Part shown: positions 39,871 to 49,175 of the stretch, in pieces
Numbering within the stretch: position 1 is the first letter of the stretch
Layout of the letters: every line of letters begins with the position of its first letter
NCBI RefSeq assembly: GCF_006636205.1
Contig: NZ_VIGB01000003.1
Span: 7,442,501-7,506,500, forward strand
Length of the DNA stretch: 64,000 nt
Origin: Kitasatospora acidiphila
GTDB lineage: Bacteria > Actinomycetota > Actinomycetes > Streptomycetales > Streptomycetaceae
Direction: 5' to 3'
Program-made: the position numbers and the translations under genes
Notes under the pieces: generated by a model
The model's database searches: none
What the model was told of the DNA's origin: nothing
What the model saw: the letters and a program-made list of their open reading frames with translations, nothing else

Positions 39871-39915
39871 AACCCGCCAACCACGAACCCGCCAACCGCG
39901 AACCCGCCAACCGCC
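39871..39915. repeat. 15-bp tandem repeat, three copies
   Basis: AACCCGCCAACCACG, AACCCGCCAACCGCG and AACCCGCCAACCGCC follow one another between the JetB-like stop and the SMC-like start. An ACTTCTCGAAG pair follows at 39924-39943. Confidence 0.9.
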
Positions 39916-39952
39916 AACTCGTCACTTCTCGAAGACTTCTCGAAGGCTGCAC

Positions 39953-42900
39953 ATGTACGAGCTCAACCGGATCCGCCTCTACTCCATCGGTCCGGCCGGC
40001 GCCCGCTACGCCGACACCGTGCTGGACCTGCGAGGCGTCGGTGAGCCGGTGGCCAACCCCGCGCCGCTGCAACTGGGCATGTTCGGCGAGGAGCCGGCCG
40101 GCCCGCAGCGCCGCCCCGCCCCGGCCGGCGTGCTCTTCCTGGAGAACGGCGGCGGCAAGTCGGTGCTGCTCAAGCTGATCTTCTCGGTGATGCTGCCCGG
40201 CCACCGAAACACCCTGGGCGGCGCCAGCTCCGGCGTGCTGCGCAAGTTCCTGCTGGCCGACGACTGCGGGCACGTCGCGCTGGAGTGGCAGCACACCGTC
40301 ACCGGTGAGCTGATCGTGGTCGGCAAGGTCAGCGAGTGGCGCGGCCGCCAAGTCTCGTCCGATCCGCGCAAGTTCGCCGAGACCTGGTACTCGTTCCGCC
40401 CCGGCCCCGGCCTGACCCTGGACGCGCTGCCGGTCGCCGAACGCGCCAACCTGGGCGACCCCGACTCCCGCCCGCGCGGCCGCCGTCGCACCATGAAGGG
40501 CTTCCGGGACGCGATGACCGAGGCCGCCAAGGCCTACCCGTACCTGGACCTCACCTTCGAGGACGGCCACGACCGCTGGACCGAGCACCTGGGCGAACTC
40601 GGCCTGGATCCCGAACTGTTCCGCTACCAGCGCGAGATGAACGCCGACGAGGGCGAGGCGGCCGGCCTGTTCGCCGTCAAGCACGACGCCGACTTCACCG
40701 ACCTGCTGCTGCGCGCCGTCACCGACACCCGGGACACCGACGGGCTGGCCGATCTGGTGCACGGCTTCGCCGCCAAGCTCGGCCGCCGCGCCGAGCTGAC
40801 CGCCGAACGCGACTTCACTGCCGGCTCGTTGGAGCTGCTGGAGCGGATCGTCGAGGCCACCACCGCCCGCGAGTCGGTCCGGGAGAGCCACCGCACCGCC
40901 GAGCGCCGCACCCGCCGGCTCGCCCAGGCGCTGGCCGGCCGGGCCGGCGCGGAGCGCGAGCGCGCCCAGGACCTGGCGATCGAGGTGGCCGCCGCGGCCT
41001 CGGCCGTCACCGCCGCCGAGGCCGACCGCACCCGCCACTCGCTGATCACCGCCGAGCTGACCCACCGCCACGCCACCCTCAGCCTGGCCGCCGCCACCAC
41101 CGAGGCCGCCGCGCTGCGCCGCGAACTGCTCGACGCCCGCACCCTGTACTCCGCCTGGCAGGCCGCCGAGGCGGCGCTGCGCCACCGCGCCGCCGCCGAC
41201 CGCGCCGCCCGGGTGGCCGCCGCGATCCGCGAGGCCGAGCTGGACGCCGCACCGGCGCTCGCCGCCCGCGCCAAGGCGGCCGGCGCCCTGGCCCACGCCC
41301 TGGAGGCCGCGGCAGCCACCGCCGAGGAGCGCGCCGAGGCCGAGGAGGCCCGCGCCGCCGACCTCCAGCAGGACGGCGCCCGGACCCAGGCAGACGGCCT
41401 GGCCGCCGCCACCGCCGGCCAGAAGGCCCGCTCCGACGCCGACCACCTGCGCCAGCGACTGGCCGAGGTGGAGCAGGAGCTGAACGCCGCGGTCGCCGCC
41501 GGCTGGATCGACTCGACCGACGACGTCGACCCGGCCCGCGCCGCCCTGCACGCCGCCGACGCCGAGCAGGCCGCGACCGCCGGCCTGGAGCAGGCCCGCG
41601 CCGCCGCCGAGCAGGCGGCCGCCCGCACCCGCGAGGCCGCCGCCGCCGAGGGCCGCGCCGAACTCGCCGCCGCCCGCGCCGCCGACGCCCGCTCGGCCGC
41701 CCAGCGCGCGCTGGCCACCGAGCAGCGCACCGCCGTCCAACTCGCCGCCGAACCGCGCCTGGCCGAGCTGCTCGGGCTCGCCTCGTACCACGAGGAGGAC
41801 GAGGAGAACCGCCTCACCCCCGACGTCCTCGACCGGGCCGCCGACGACCTCGCCGAGCTGCTGGACAGCGCGATCTCCAACGCCGAGCGCACCCTGTTCG
41901 AGCTGCGCACCGCCGCCGCGGACGACTCCCGGATCCTGGCCGCGCTCGGCGACGGCGGTCTGCTGCCGCCCGGCCCTGACGTGCTGGCCACCGTGGAGTA
42001 CCTGGGCGAGCACGGCATTCCGGCGCTGCCCGGCTGGCGCTACCTCGCGCAGTCCGTCGACCCGCAGGACCACGACCGGATCCTGGCCGCCCGCCCCGAG
42101 CTGGTCGACGGTGTGGTGATCACCGACCCGAACTCGCTGGACCGGGCCCGTGAGGCACTCCAGTCCGCCGCCTTGCTGCCTCGCTCCACCGTCGCGGTCG
42201 GCGCGGCCGCCGCGCTGATCGCCCCGATCACCGACGAGCCGGCCTTCTTCCTGGTGCCGCCGAACCCGGCGATGCACGACGAAAGCGCCGCCGACCAGGA
42301 GCGTCGCGAACTGCGCGAGCGGGCCGGTGCCCGCGAGGAGCGGATCCGTACGCTCGCGGCCCGGCTCGGCGGCGACCGCGCGCTGGCCGCCCGGCTCGCC
42401 TCCTGGCGCTCCTCCTGCCCGTCCGGCACCCTGGCCGAGCTGGCTGACGCCGCGTCAGAAGCCGCCGAGCAGGCCGAGATCGCCACCGCCCAGCTGGCCT
42501 CCGCCCGCGCCGCGCACACCGAGGCCGAGCAGGAGCGGACTGCCGCAGCCGCGATCCACGAGGAGCGCCGGGAGGCCGCCCAGCAGACCCGCCGCCGCGC
42601 CGACGCCCTGGCCGGCCTGGCCTTCCGGCTGCGCGAGCGCCCGGCCTGGCACCGCTCGGTGCGCGAACTCACCGAGGACGCCGCCGAATGCGATCGCCGC
42701 CAGGCCGCCTGTGCCGAGCGCGCCCAGGCCTGCGACGAGGACCGCCGGGCCGCCCAGCGCGCCGCCGACGACGCCCGCCGCACCGCCCGCACGCTGCGCG
42801 CCGAGCGGGCCGAGCTGTCCGGCACCGAGACGGTCGCCGACGAGCTGCCCACCGCCTCGCTGCCCGCGCTGCGCGAGGCCTACCGCGCCGCCGCCCAGCT

Positions 42901-44506
42901 CTACGAGAAGGTCGGCGTCGGTGCCGACCTGCGCGCCGAGCAGGCCCGCGCGGAGAGTGACGAGACTGCTGCCCGGGCCGAACTCGACCGGCTCACCAAC
43001 AAGGTGCGCGTTCGCGCCGAGGAGCTGCTGACCAGCCCCGACGGCGCCGACGGCCCGGCCCGGCAGGCCGCCGCGGCTCGTGCCGAGGAGCTGGTGGCGA
43101 CCATCGAGACCCGCGCCCAGGCGGCCAGCGAGCTGCTCGGCCGGCTGCGCGGCGAGGTCGAGCGTTCGGCTCCGGCCAGCGGCGAGGCGCACACCGAGCT
43201 GCCCGAGGAGCTGGTGCCGACCGATCCCGAGCACGCCCAGCAGCTGCTGCGCATCGCCACCGGTGAACTGGCCGAGAAGCGCGACCTGTTGGAGAACGCC
43301 CGGATCGAGCACACCGAGTTGCTGCGCACCCTGCAGGCCGCGCAGTCGGCGGCCGCGGACTTCGACGAGGCGGCGGCCCAACTGCGCGACGGTCTGCGCG
43401 ACCACACCCCGGAGGAGGGCGAGGCGCCTGTCGAGCCCTACCTCGATTCACTGACCGAGGCCCGCACCACCGCCACCGAGACCCGCCGGGCGCTGCGAGT
43501 CGCTGCCGCCGAGCTGTCGGCCGCCGACCTGGCCGTCCGGGACGCCGCCGACGCACTGGTCCGGCATGCCAACGCCGCCCGCTACGAGGCGGTGCGCACC
43601 CCGGCCCGCCAGCAGATCCGTGAACTCCCGGCCGCCCTGCTGCCCGAGCACGCGGCCGCCTGGGCCGAGGCCTTCGCGCCGCGACTGCGGGTGCTCACCG
43701 ATGAGTTGGCCCAGCTGGAGCGCAACCGCGGCTCGATCGTCGACCGGCTGCGCGGACTGGTGGAGTCCTCGCTCGCCACCCTGCGCGCCGCCCAGCGGCT
43801 CTCCCGGCTGCCCGAGGGCCTGGGGGAGTGGTCCGGCCAGGAGTTCCTGCGGATCCGCTTCGAGGACCCGGATCAGACGGTGCTCTCCGAGCGGCTCGGC
43901 GAGGTGATCGACGAGGCCACCCGGGCCGCCGTCAAGAAGAACTCCGACCTTCGGCGCGACGGCATGTCGCTGCTGCTGCGCGCGGTGGCGGCGGCGATCG
44001 GGCCCAAGGGCGTCAGCGTGGAGATCCTCAAGCCCGATGCCGTGCTGCGCGCCGAGCGGGTGAGCGTGGGGCAGATGTCCGACGTCTTCTCCGGCGGCCA
44101 GCTGCTCACCGCCGCCATCGCGCTCTACTGCACGATGGCCGCGCTGCGCGCCAACGACCGCGGACAGTCCCAGTTGCGGCATGCCGGCACGCTCTTCCTG
44201 GACAACCCGATCGGCCGGGCGAATGCCACCTATCTGCTGGAGCTGCAGCGCGCGGTGGCCGATGCGCTCGGCGTCCAACTGATCTACACCACCGGCCTGT
44301 TCGACACCACGGCACTGGCCGAGTTCCCGCTGGTGATCCGCCTGCGCAACGACGCCGACCTGCGCGCCGGGTTGAAGTACATCTCGGTCGAGGAGCACCT
44401 GCGCCCGGGCTTGCCGCCGGAGCCGGACCCGGACGGCCCGGTGATCCACGGTGAGATCACGGCGACCCGGATGTTCAAGCGCCCGGCGGAGGTTGAGAAC
44501 GCCTAG
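39953..44506 (+). CDS. SMC/MukB-like ABC ATPase (1517 residues)
   Basis: GAAGG precedes the ATG. The N-terminal ATPase half has Walker A ENGGGKS (Lys69, Ser70). A very long Ala/Glu/Arg-rich coiled coil spans roughly residues 290-1330, broken near 640-790 by a globular hinge-like part (LPGWRYLAQSVDPQDHDRILAA). The C-terminal half has the ABC signature VFSGGQ (about 1378-1383) and Walker B GTLFLDNP (Asp near 1417), in which the usual catalytic Glu is Asn. Overall it is a MukB/MksB/JetC-style SMC relative acting on DNA with the two upstream subunits. The Asn suggests slow or altered ATP hydrolysis. No JetD-like gene follows. Confidence 0.85.
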   Translation: MYELNRIRLYSIGPAGARYADTVLDLRGVGEPVANPAPLQLGMFGEEPAGPQRRPAPAGVLFLENGGGKSVLLKLIFSVMLPGHRNTLGGASSGVLRKFLLADDCGHVALEWQHTVTGELIVVGKVSEWRGRQVSSDPRKFAETWYSFRPGPGLTLDALPVAERANLGDPDSRPRGRRRTMKGFRDAMTEAAKAYPYLDLTFEDGHDRWTEHLGELGLDPELFRYQREMNADEGEAAGLFAVKHDADFTDLLLRAVTDTRDTDGLADLVHGFAAKLGRRAELTAERDFTAGSLELLERIVEATTARESVRESHRTAERRTRRLAQALAGRAGAERERAQDLAIEVAAAASAVTAAEADRTRHSLITAELTHRHATLSLAAATTEAAALRRELLDARTLYSAWQAAEAALRHRAAADRAARVAAAIREAELDAAPALAARAKAAGALAHALEAAAATAEERAEAEEARAADLQQDGARTQADGLAAATAGQKARSDADHLRQRLAEVEQELNAAVAAGWIDSTDDVDPARAALHAADAEQAATAGLEQARAAAEQAAARTREAAAAEGRAELAAARAADARSAAQRALATEQRTAVQLAAEPRLAELLGLASYHEEDEENRLTPDVLDRAADDLAELLDSAISNAERTLFELRTAAADDSRILAALGDGGLLPPGPDVLATVEYLGEHGIPALPGWRYLAQSVDPQDHDRILAARPELVDGVVITDPNSLDRAREALQSAALLPRSTVAVGAAAALIAPITDEPAFFLVPPNPAMHDESAADQERRELRERAGAREERIRTLAARLGGDRALAARLASWRSSCPSGTLAELADAASEAAEQAEIATAQLASARAAHTEAEQERTAAAAIHEERREAAQQTRRRADALAGLAFRLRERPAWHRSVRELTEDAAECDRRQAACAERAQACDEDRRAAQRAADDARRTARTLRAERAELSGTETVADELPTASLPALREAYRAAAQLYEKVGVGADLRAEQARAESDETAARAELDRLTNKVRVRAEELLTSPDGADGPARQAAAARAEELVATIETRAQAASELLGRLRGEVERSAPASGEAHTELPEELVPTDPEHAQQLLRIATGELAEKRDLLENARIEHTELLRTLQAAQSAAADFDEAAAQLRDGLRDHTPEEGEAPVEPYLDSLTEARTTATETRRALRVAAAELSAADLAVRDAADALVRHANAARYEAVRTPARQQIRELPAALLPEHAAAWAEAFAPRLRVLTDELAQLERNRGSIVDRLRGLVESSLATLRAAQRLSRLPEGLGEWSGQEFLRIRFEDPDQTVLSERLGEVIDEATRAAVKKNSDLRRDGMSLLLRAVAAAIGPKGVSVEILKPDAVLRAERVSVGQMSDVFSGGQLLTAAIALYCTMAALRANDRGQSQLRHAGTLFLDNPIGRANATYLLELQRAVADALGVQLIYTTGLFDTTALAEFPLVIRLRNDADLRAGLKYISVEEHLRPGLPPEPDPDGPVIHGEITATRMFKRPAEVENA

Positions 44507-44572
44507 CCCGCGGGACAGGAACGGCTGGCCCGCGGGAGAGGAACGGCTGGCCCGCGAGAGGGGGACGGCTGG
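44507..44572. repeat. 22-bp tandem repeat, three copies
   Basis: Units at 44507-44528, 44529-44550 and 44551-44572, each starting CCCGCG and ending ACGGCTGG, directly follow the SMC-like stop; a decayed fourth copy begins at 44573. Confidence 0.88.
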
Positions 44573-44678
44573 CCAGCGGAACGGGGACGTCGGCTCGGCC
44601 GACTTCCCCCTTCTCCGTATCATCCTCCCCGTGCGGTGAACGCGATCTTCCGCACCACGCACCGGGGGAGAACCAACC

Positions 44679-45344
44679 ATGTCCACGATCTACCACCGGG
44701 TCGCCGGCAGCAGCGTGCACCGGCTGGCCGCGATCAGCGACGGCATCTTCGCGGTGGCGATGACCCTGCTGGTGCTGGACCTGCACGTCCCGGAGCTCGG
44801 CCGGCTCCGCTCCGGGCAGCCGCTCTGGGCCCCCGGCTCGCTGCACGGCGAGGGCCAACTGCTGCACGCCTTGCTGCCGTTGGCCTCCCGGCTCGGGGTG
44901 TATCTGTTGGGTTTCCTGACCCTGGGGATGTTCTGGCTGGGCCAGCAGGCCCAGTTGGACCACTTCGTCCGCAGCGACCGGCAACTCACCTGGCTGCACC
45001 TGGCGTTCCTCGGCGGCATCTCGCTGATGCCGTTCTCCACCTCGCTGCTGGCCGAGTACGAGGCCTACCGGGTGGCGCTGCTGGTGTACTGGCTGCACCT
45101 GCTGGTGCTCGGACTGCTGCTGCTCGCCAGCCTGCGGTACGCGCGGGATGCCGGGCTGGTGCGGGCCGATGCGCCGGACGGGCTGGTGGAGGCGGCCCGG
45201 CGGCGCATCGTGGTGGCGCAACTGCTGTACGTGGGAGCGGTGTTGCTCTCAGTAGTAAGCACCTACCTCAGCGTGGCGCTGCTGGTGCTGCTCCAGCTGA
45301 ACTCGGCAGTGGCCCCGAAGGTCCGTCCGCTGAACCGGTTCTGA
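44679..45344 (+). CDS. TMEM175-family potassium channel-like protein
   Basis: 221 residues. The TMEM175 signature RLAAISDGIFAVAMTLLVLDLHVP (about residues 15-38; FSDGxFA-type selectivity helix, here ISDGIFA) is at the N-terminus, followed by five further helices (LGVYLLGFLTLGMFWLG; LTWLHLAFLGGISLMPFSTSLL; VALLVYWLHLLVLGLLLLASL; two more). Bacterial members form tetrameric potassium leak channels. RBS upstream is weak. It stands alone after the SMC operon. Confidence 0.9.
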   Translation: MSTIYHRVAGSSVHRLAAISDGIFAVAMTLLVLDLHVPELGRLRSGQPLWAPGSLHGEGQLLHALLPLASRLGVYLLGFLTLGMFWLGQQAQLDHFVRSDRQLTWLHLAFLGGISLMPFSTSLLAEYEAYRVALLVYWLHLLVLGLLLLASLRYARDAGLVRADAPDGLVEAARRRIVVAQLLYVGAVLLSVVSTYLSVALLVLLQLNSAVAPKVRPLNRF

Positions 45345-45400
45345 ACGGCTGTCCGCCACCGATAGCCTGTGCTCGAGCCACTGACGAACGGATCCCCTGG

Positions 45401-46000
45401 ATGGCCGGCATCGCTCGGACCGCTGCCACGGCGGCGGGACTGTTCGCTGGGACCAACATCGACGACCTCGCCGTCCTGGCGGTGCTCTTCCTTGCCAGCC
45501 GGGCCGGCGGGACCATCCGACGCCGGCAGATCTGGGTGGGGCAGGCCGCCGGGTTCACGGTCCTGGTGGTGGCCTCGATGGTCGTCGCGCTCGGCCTGGC
45601 CGCCGTGCCCGGCGGCTGGATCGGCCTGCTCGGCCTGATTCCGTTGGCGCTGGGCATCGTGGGCCTGGCCAAAGCCGCACGGGCCCACCGCGGTGGCGGG
45701 CCAGCCCCCGTGGTTCCGGCCGGCGGCATGGTGTCGGTGATGGCCCTGACCATGGTCAACGGGGCCGACAATCTGAGCGTCTACCCGCCGGTCTTCCGCA
45801 CCATCGGCACCGGGGCCGCTCTGGTCACCATCGCGGTGTTCGCCGCCGGGGTGGTGGTGTGGTGCCTGCTGGGCTCCCTGCTCGGCTCCCGCCGGAGCAT
45901 CGTGAAGTTGGTCGAGCGGTGGGGACACTGGATCGTCCCCGCCGCTTTCGTCACCATCGGAGCCGTCCTGCTGCTCGGCTCCGGGGTCCTCACCCGTTGA
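45401..46000 (+). CDS. CadD-like cadmium/cation resistance transporter family protein
   Basis: 199 residues from the ATG at 45401; TAGCCT at 45363 is a possible -10 box. Five to six membrane helices with the family features GLFAGTNIDDLAVLAVLFL (about 15-33) and MALTMVNGADNLSVYPPVF (about 118-136), whose acidic NIDD and NGADN sites resemble CadD/LysE-superfamily exporters. Substrate could be cadmium or another cation; not determinable here. Its 3' end overlaps the end of the next, convergent gene by 11 bases. Confidence 0.88.
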   Translation: MAGIARTAATAAGLFAGTNIDDLAVLAVLFLASRAGGTIRRRQIWVGQAAGFTVLVVASMVVALGLAAVPGGWIGLLGLIPLALGIVGLAKAARAHRGGGPAPVVPAGGMVSVMALTMVNGADNLSVYPPVFRTIGTGAALVTIAVFAAGVVVWCLLGSLLGSRRSIVKLVERWGHWIVPAAFVTIGAVLLLGSGVLTR

Positions 46001-47756
46001 GTTGCCGGTCGAGTAGCGTCGCGGTTCGGACGGCCTCCATGGCCGCGGCCTCGTTGGGCACCCGGGGCCTGGCGCCCAGGCCGAAGAAGCCGCCTTCGTT
46101 GTTGGCGTCGGCGACGGTCGTGGCGATCTCCATCAGGAACGCGCGGAAGCCGGTGAGTTCCTCCGGCGCGGTCCGGGCGACGGCGGCGGTGGCCTCGCGG
46201 ATCGTCTTCAACGCGGGCCCCCGGTACCCGACATAGGTGGTGTCCGGCCGCAGGCCGGTCTCGAAGGTCGACGAACCCGCGAGTTCGCGGATGAAACGCC
46301 GGGGATGGCTGACGCTGGCCTCCCGCAGCAGCTTGACCATCGCGGAGAGCTCCTCGGGATCGGCGACGCCCTCGGCGAGTGCCACCAGCACGCCCGCCGC
46401 CATCAGGGACGTCCCCAGCGTTCCCCAGTCCTCGGGAGTGAAGTCCAGCTCACCCGCCCCGTCAGCGCCCGCTCCGGTCCGCAGCACCTGGAAGCCCACG
46501 TCGGCCAGCATGGCGGGAAGTCGCCGCACCATGTCCACGGCCTGCGCCCGTGCCCGATCGGACAGCAACTCCCAAGGCACCAGGCCGTCGCCCAGCGTGT
46601 CCCGCTGGCTGGGCAGCTCCGCCGCGCCGCGAGCCTTGCGGTCGCTCAGCCGGAGCTCGTACTCCCGCCGGGCCAGCAGCCGCGCCTCCTCCTGGTCGAA
46701 GTCGACGATCAGCGACGGGTCGTAGGTCGGGACCATCAGGCAGCCGATCTCGGCCAGCAGCTCACCGAGCTTGCGCGCCTGCAGGCGGTTGGCCTCCTTC
46801 AGCTCCTCCGGCAGCTCGTCCCAGGGGCGCAGTGCCGGCCGGCTGCCCGGCTCCTGCCCCGCCGCGACGGCGGCCTCCAGCCTGCTCTGATGGACGGCCC
46901 GCGCCAGCTGCCGGGTGACCTGGGTGCTGGTGTAGTCGGCCAGGCTGTCGATGACGCGGTCCTGCGCCACCAGACGCGCCTTCATCCGGCGGCATTCGTG
47001 GAGGATCGCCTCGGCATCGAGGAGGGTCTGCTCGGAACGGCGGTCGGCTGCCTTGTTCAGTACGTCCTGCCCGACCATGATCACGATCATGAAGACGAGC
47101 TGGGCCAGGGTGGACAGGAAGCTCATGAAGGCGAACGGGTACGGGTCGAACTTCTGCACGCCCAGCTCCGCCATGCCGATCCAGAGCAGCTGTGTCACGG
47201 CGGCGACGTAGAAGGCCCACATGCTGCCCAGCCGCTGGGTCAGCCAGGCGGCGATCCGGCCGTTGAGACCCGTGGTCTGGTCGACGGCCTGCGGTGCCGG
47301 CTGCACCCGGTGCCGCTGGATCCACGGGTGGGGGCTCGACTCCAGCAGGCTGACCCCGCGCCCGAGCGCGCGGTCGTGCCGGTCGAGATGCGCCTGCAGG
47401 TCCGTGACCCTCTCGAAGATCGCTTCGGCGTTCTCGTACGTCTGGACCGCCCGGTGGTCGGCGGCCATGCCCAGCACCCGCTGACCGACCAGGATGACCA
47501 GGCAGAGCACCAATTGGACCACGTTGTCCATGAACAGCAGGAACGGGAAGGGGTAGGGATCGGCGCCGCGCAGCGGCCCCAAGGTCGCCAGGGTGATCCA
47601 TGCGGCGAAGACGACCAACGTGATGTAGAGGGCGGGCATCGAGCCCACCACTCGTGTTAACGCGGCCGCCACGGCACCGTTGAGACCGACCCGCTCGTCC
47701 GCGCTCGTCACTGGCTGCTGGCGCGGTAGGTCGGTCGTCGCACCGGCTGTGCTCAT
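45990..47756 (-). CDS. Membrane sensor-like protein: two DUF1003 domains, RyR-like region, TerB-like C-terminus
   Basis: 588 residues from the ATG at 47756, after GGGGGGAG. Two DUF1003 modules with two membrane helices each occur at about 25-150 (ITLATLGPLRGADPYPFPFLLF) and 165-290 (WIGMAELGVQKFDPYPFAFMSF), clearly a tandem duplication. A RyR-like region follows: RPWDELPEELKEANRLQARK (about 318) and LVPWELLSDRARAQAVDMVRRLPAML (about 395). The C-terminus (LVALAEGVADPEELSAMVKLL; TTVADANNEGGFFGLG) resembles TerB-like domains. RyR domains bind nucleotides or ligands in other bacteria. Role probably stress or phage-linked signalling at the membrane; inferred. Confidence 0.82.
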   Translation of the reverse strand: MSTAGATTDLPRQQPVTSADERVGLNGAVAAALTRVVGSMPALYITLVVFAAWITLATLGPLRGADPYPFPFLLFMDNVVQLVLCLVILVGQRVLGMAADHRAVQTYENAEAIFERVTDLQAHLDRHDRALGRGVSLLESSPHPWIQRHRVQPAPQAVDQTTGLNGRIAAWLTQRLGSMWAFYVAAVTQLLWIGMAELGVQKFDPYPFAFMSFLSTLAQLVFMIVIMVGQDVLNKAADRRSEQTLLDAEAILHECRRMKARLVAQDRVIDSLADYTSTQVTRQLARAVHQSRLEAAVAAGQEPGSRPALRPWDELPEELKEANRLQARKLGELLAEIGCLMVPTYDPSLIVDFDQEEARLLARREYELRLSDRKARGAAELPSQRDTLGDGLVPWELLSDRARAQAVDMVRRLPAMLADVGFQVLRTGAGADGAGELDFTPEDWGTLGTSLMAAGVLVALAEGVADPEELSAMVKLLREASVSHPRRFIRELAGSSTFETGLRPDTTYVGYRGPALKTIREATAAVARTAPEELTGFRAFLMEIATTVADANNEGGFFGLGARPRVPNEAAAMEAVRTATLLDRQLNG

Positions 47757-47952
47757 GCGCTGCTCCCCCCACTGGATCCGAAGCCGCTGGCGCAGCCCCG
47801 AACATGGTGACACTCACCTGTCATGACCTGTTCCGCATTTCGACCGCCGCTCGGCGGTTCGTCGACACGGAGTGGGGCGGAGCGGCCGCTGCCCCGTTGG
47901 TGGGGCGCGGCCACGGTCGCCGTCGCATGCTCGGTGGTGGGGTGAGGTTCCG

Positions 47953-49146
47953 TCAGGCGGCCGGGGCGGCCCAGTCGATCCGGTGGTGGAGGTGGGCCGA
48001 GAACTTCTCCGGGTTCATCAGCTTCATGCCGATCGGCATCAGCGCATCGCGCAGCACCCGCCCGACCGGGCCCGCCGCCTTGTTGCTGTTGGTGCGCTCG
48101 GTGTGCTTGATGATCCGCTCGACGCGCGGGCGGCGCAGCGCCTCGTAGCGAGCGAGGGCCTCATCCAGCGGCAGGTCCCTTGCGCAGCGCGCCAGTTCGA
48201 CCGAGCTCTCGATCGCCAGCGAGGCCCCCTGACCGGAGCTGGAGGAGGGTGCGTGGGCCGAGTCCCCGACCAGCACCATCCGGCCGCGGCTCCAGTGCGG
48301 CAGCAGGGGCATGTTCTCCATCGGCCCGGTGATCAGCAGCTCGGCCGGGTCGGTGTGCCGGATCAGCTCCAGCGCCGGGGTGCGGTCCTCGGCACAGGCC
48401 TCGGCCAGCACCTTCAGCCAGCGCTCGGCCCCGTAGGCGACCGCCTCGGCCGGCGTCAGCGGCTCCGGGTGCGGCAGGTTGACGAACCAGACGGCGTTGC
48501 CGCCCACTACCTGCAGGCCGAAGAAGGCCCGCTTGCCGAAGGTCATGAACATCTTCCCGCCGGTGTCCGGCACCGCGCCCGCCAGCGTGCTCACCGAGCC
48601 GAAGCCCTGCAGTCCGGCATAGCGCGGCTGCGGGGCGGCCGGGTCGATCAAGTTCCGCACCGTGGACCGGATCCCGTCGGCGCCGACCAGCAACTCGCCG
48701 GTGGCGGTGGTGCCGTCGGCGAACTGCGCGGTGACGGCGTCCCTGCCCTCCTGGACCCCGACCAGCCGCTTGCCGTGCTCGATCCGGATGCCGCGGGCGC
48801 AGGCCTCGCCGTAGAGCGCCTGGTAGAGGTCGCTGCGCATGACCAGTCGGGTGGGCTCCAGGGTGCCGGGGTTGCCGATCTCGGCGAGCTGCCTGCCGTT
48901 CCAGCTCTGCAGCACGATCGACTTCATCGGGTCGCCGAGTCCGCGGACCAGGTCGCCGGCACCGATCGCGTCCAGTGCGGCCAGCCCGTTGGGCGCCAGG
49001 CCGAGCGCGGCGCCGACGCCCTCGGCGGTGCCGTCGTACGCCTCGTAGACGGTGGCCTCGATGCCGGCCTGCTGCAGGGCCATCGCGGTGACCGGGCCGG
49101 CGACGCCGCCGCCGATGACCAGGGCGGTGTTGATGTGGTCGGACAT
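47953..49146 (-). CDS. FAD-dependent monooxygenase (aromatic hydroxylase-like)
   Basis: 397 residues from the ATG at 49146, after AAGGAG. Rossmann motif ALVIGGGVAGPVTAMALQQAG (about 8-28, with Glu at the end of strand 2), GVGAALGLAPNGLAAL, the second FAD motif MVLVGDSAHAPSSSSGQGAS (about 288-307) and SLAIESSVELA identify a class A flavoprotein monooxygenase. Such enzymes hydroxylate aromatic antibiotics or polyketides; several inactivate tetracyclines or rifamycins. Substrate unknown. Operon with the 149-residue gene at 49625 and controlled probably by the divergent PadR protein. Confidence 0.9.
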   Translation of the reverse strand: MSDHINTALVIGGGVAGPVTAMALQQAGIEATVYEAYDGTAEGVGAALGLAPNGLAALDAIGAGDLVRGLGDPMKSIVLQSWNGRQLAEIGNPGTLEPTRLVMRSDLYQALYGEACARGIRIEHGKRLVGVQEGRDAVTAQFADGTTATGELLVGADGIRSTVRNLIDPAAPQPRYAGLQGFGSVSTLAGAVPDTGGKMFMTFGKRAFFGLQVVGGNAVWFVNLPHPEPLTPAEAVAYGAERWLKVLAEACAEDRTPALELIRHTDPAELLITGPMENMPLLPHWSRGRMVLVGDSAHAPSSSSGQGASLAIESSVELARCARDLPLDEALARYEALRRPRVERIIKHTERTNSNKAAGPVGRVLRDALMPIGMKLMNPEKFSAHLHHRIDWAAPAA

Positions 49147-49175
49147 GTCCGGGTGCTCCTTCTGGGGTAGGTGGG

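Noticed and set aside
39871..39915. Short regular repeats that could suggest a CRISPR array
   Set aside because: Units are 15 bp, directly adjacent, with no spacers and no cas genes nearby.
39158..42277. Minus-strand open frame of 1039 codons rich in Gly and Gln
   Set aside because: Antisense shadow of the SMC-like coiled coil; no domain pattern, while the plus strand has Walker and signature motifs.
37243..44506. Complete Wadjet (JetABCD) system
   Set aside because: No JetD-like nuclease gene is present on either side; neighbours are pxpA and a membrane protein upstream and a TMEM175 channel downstream.
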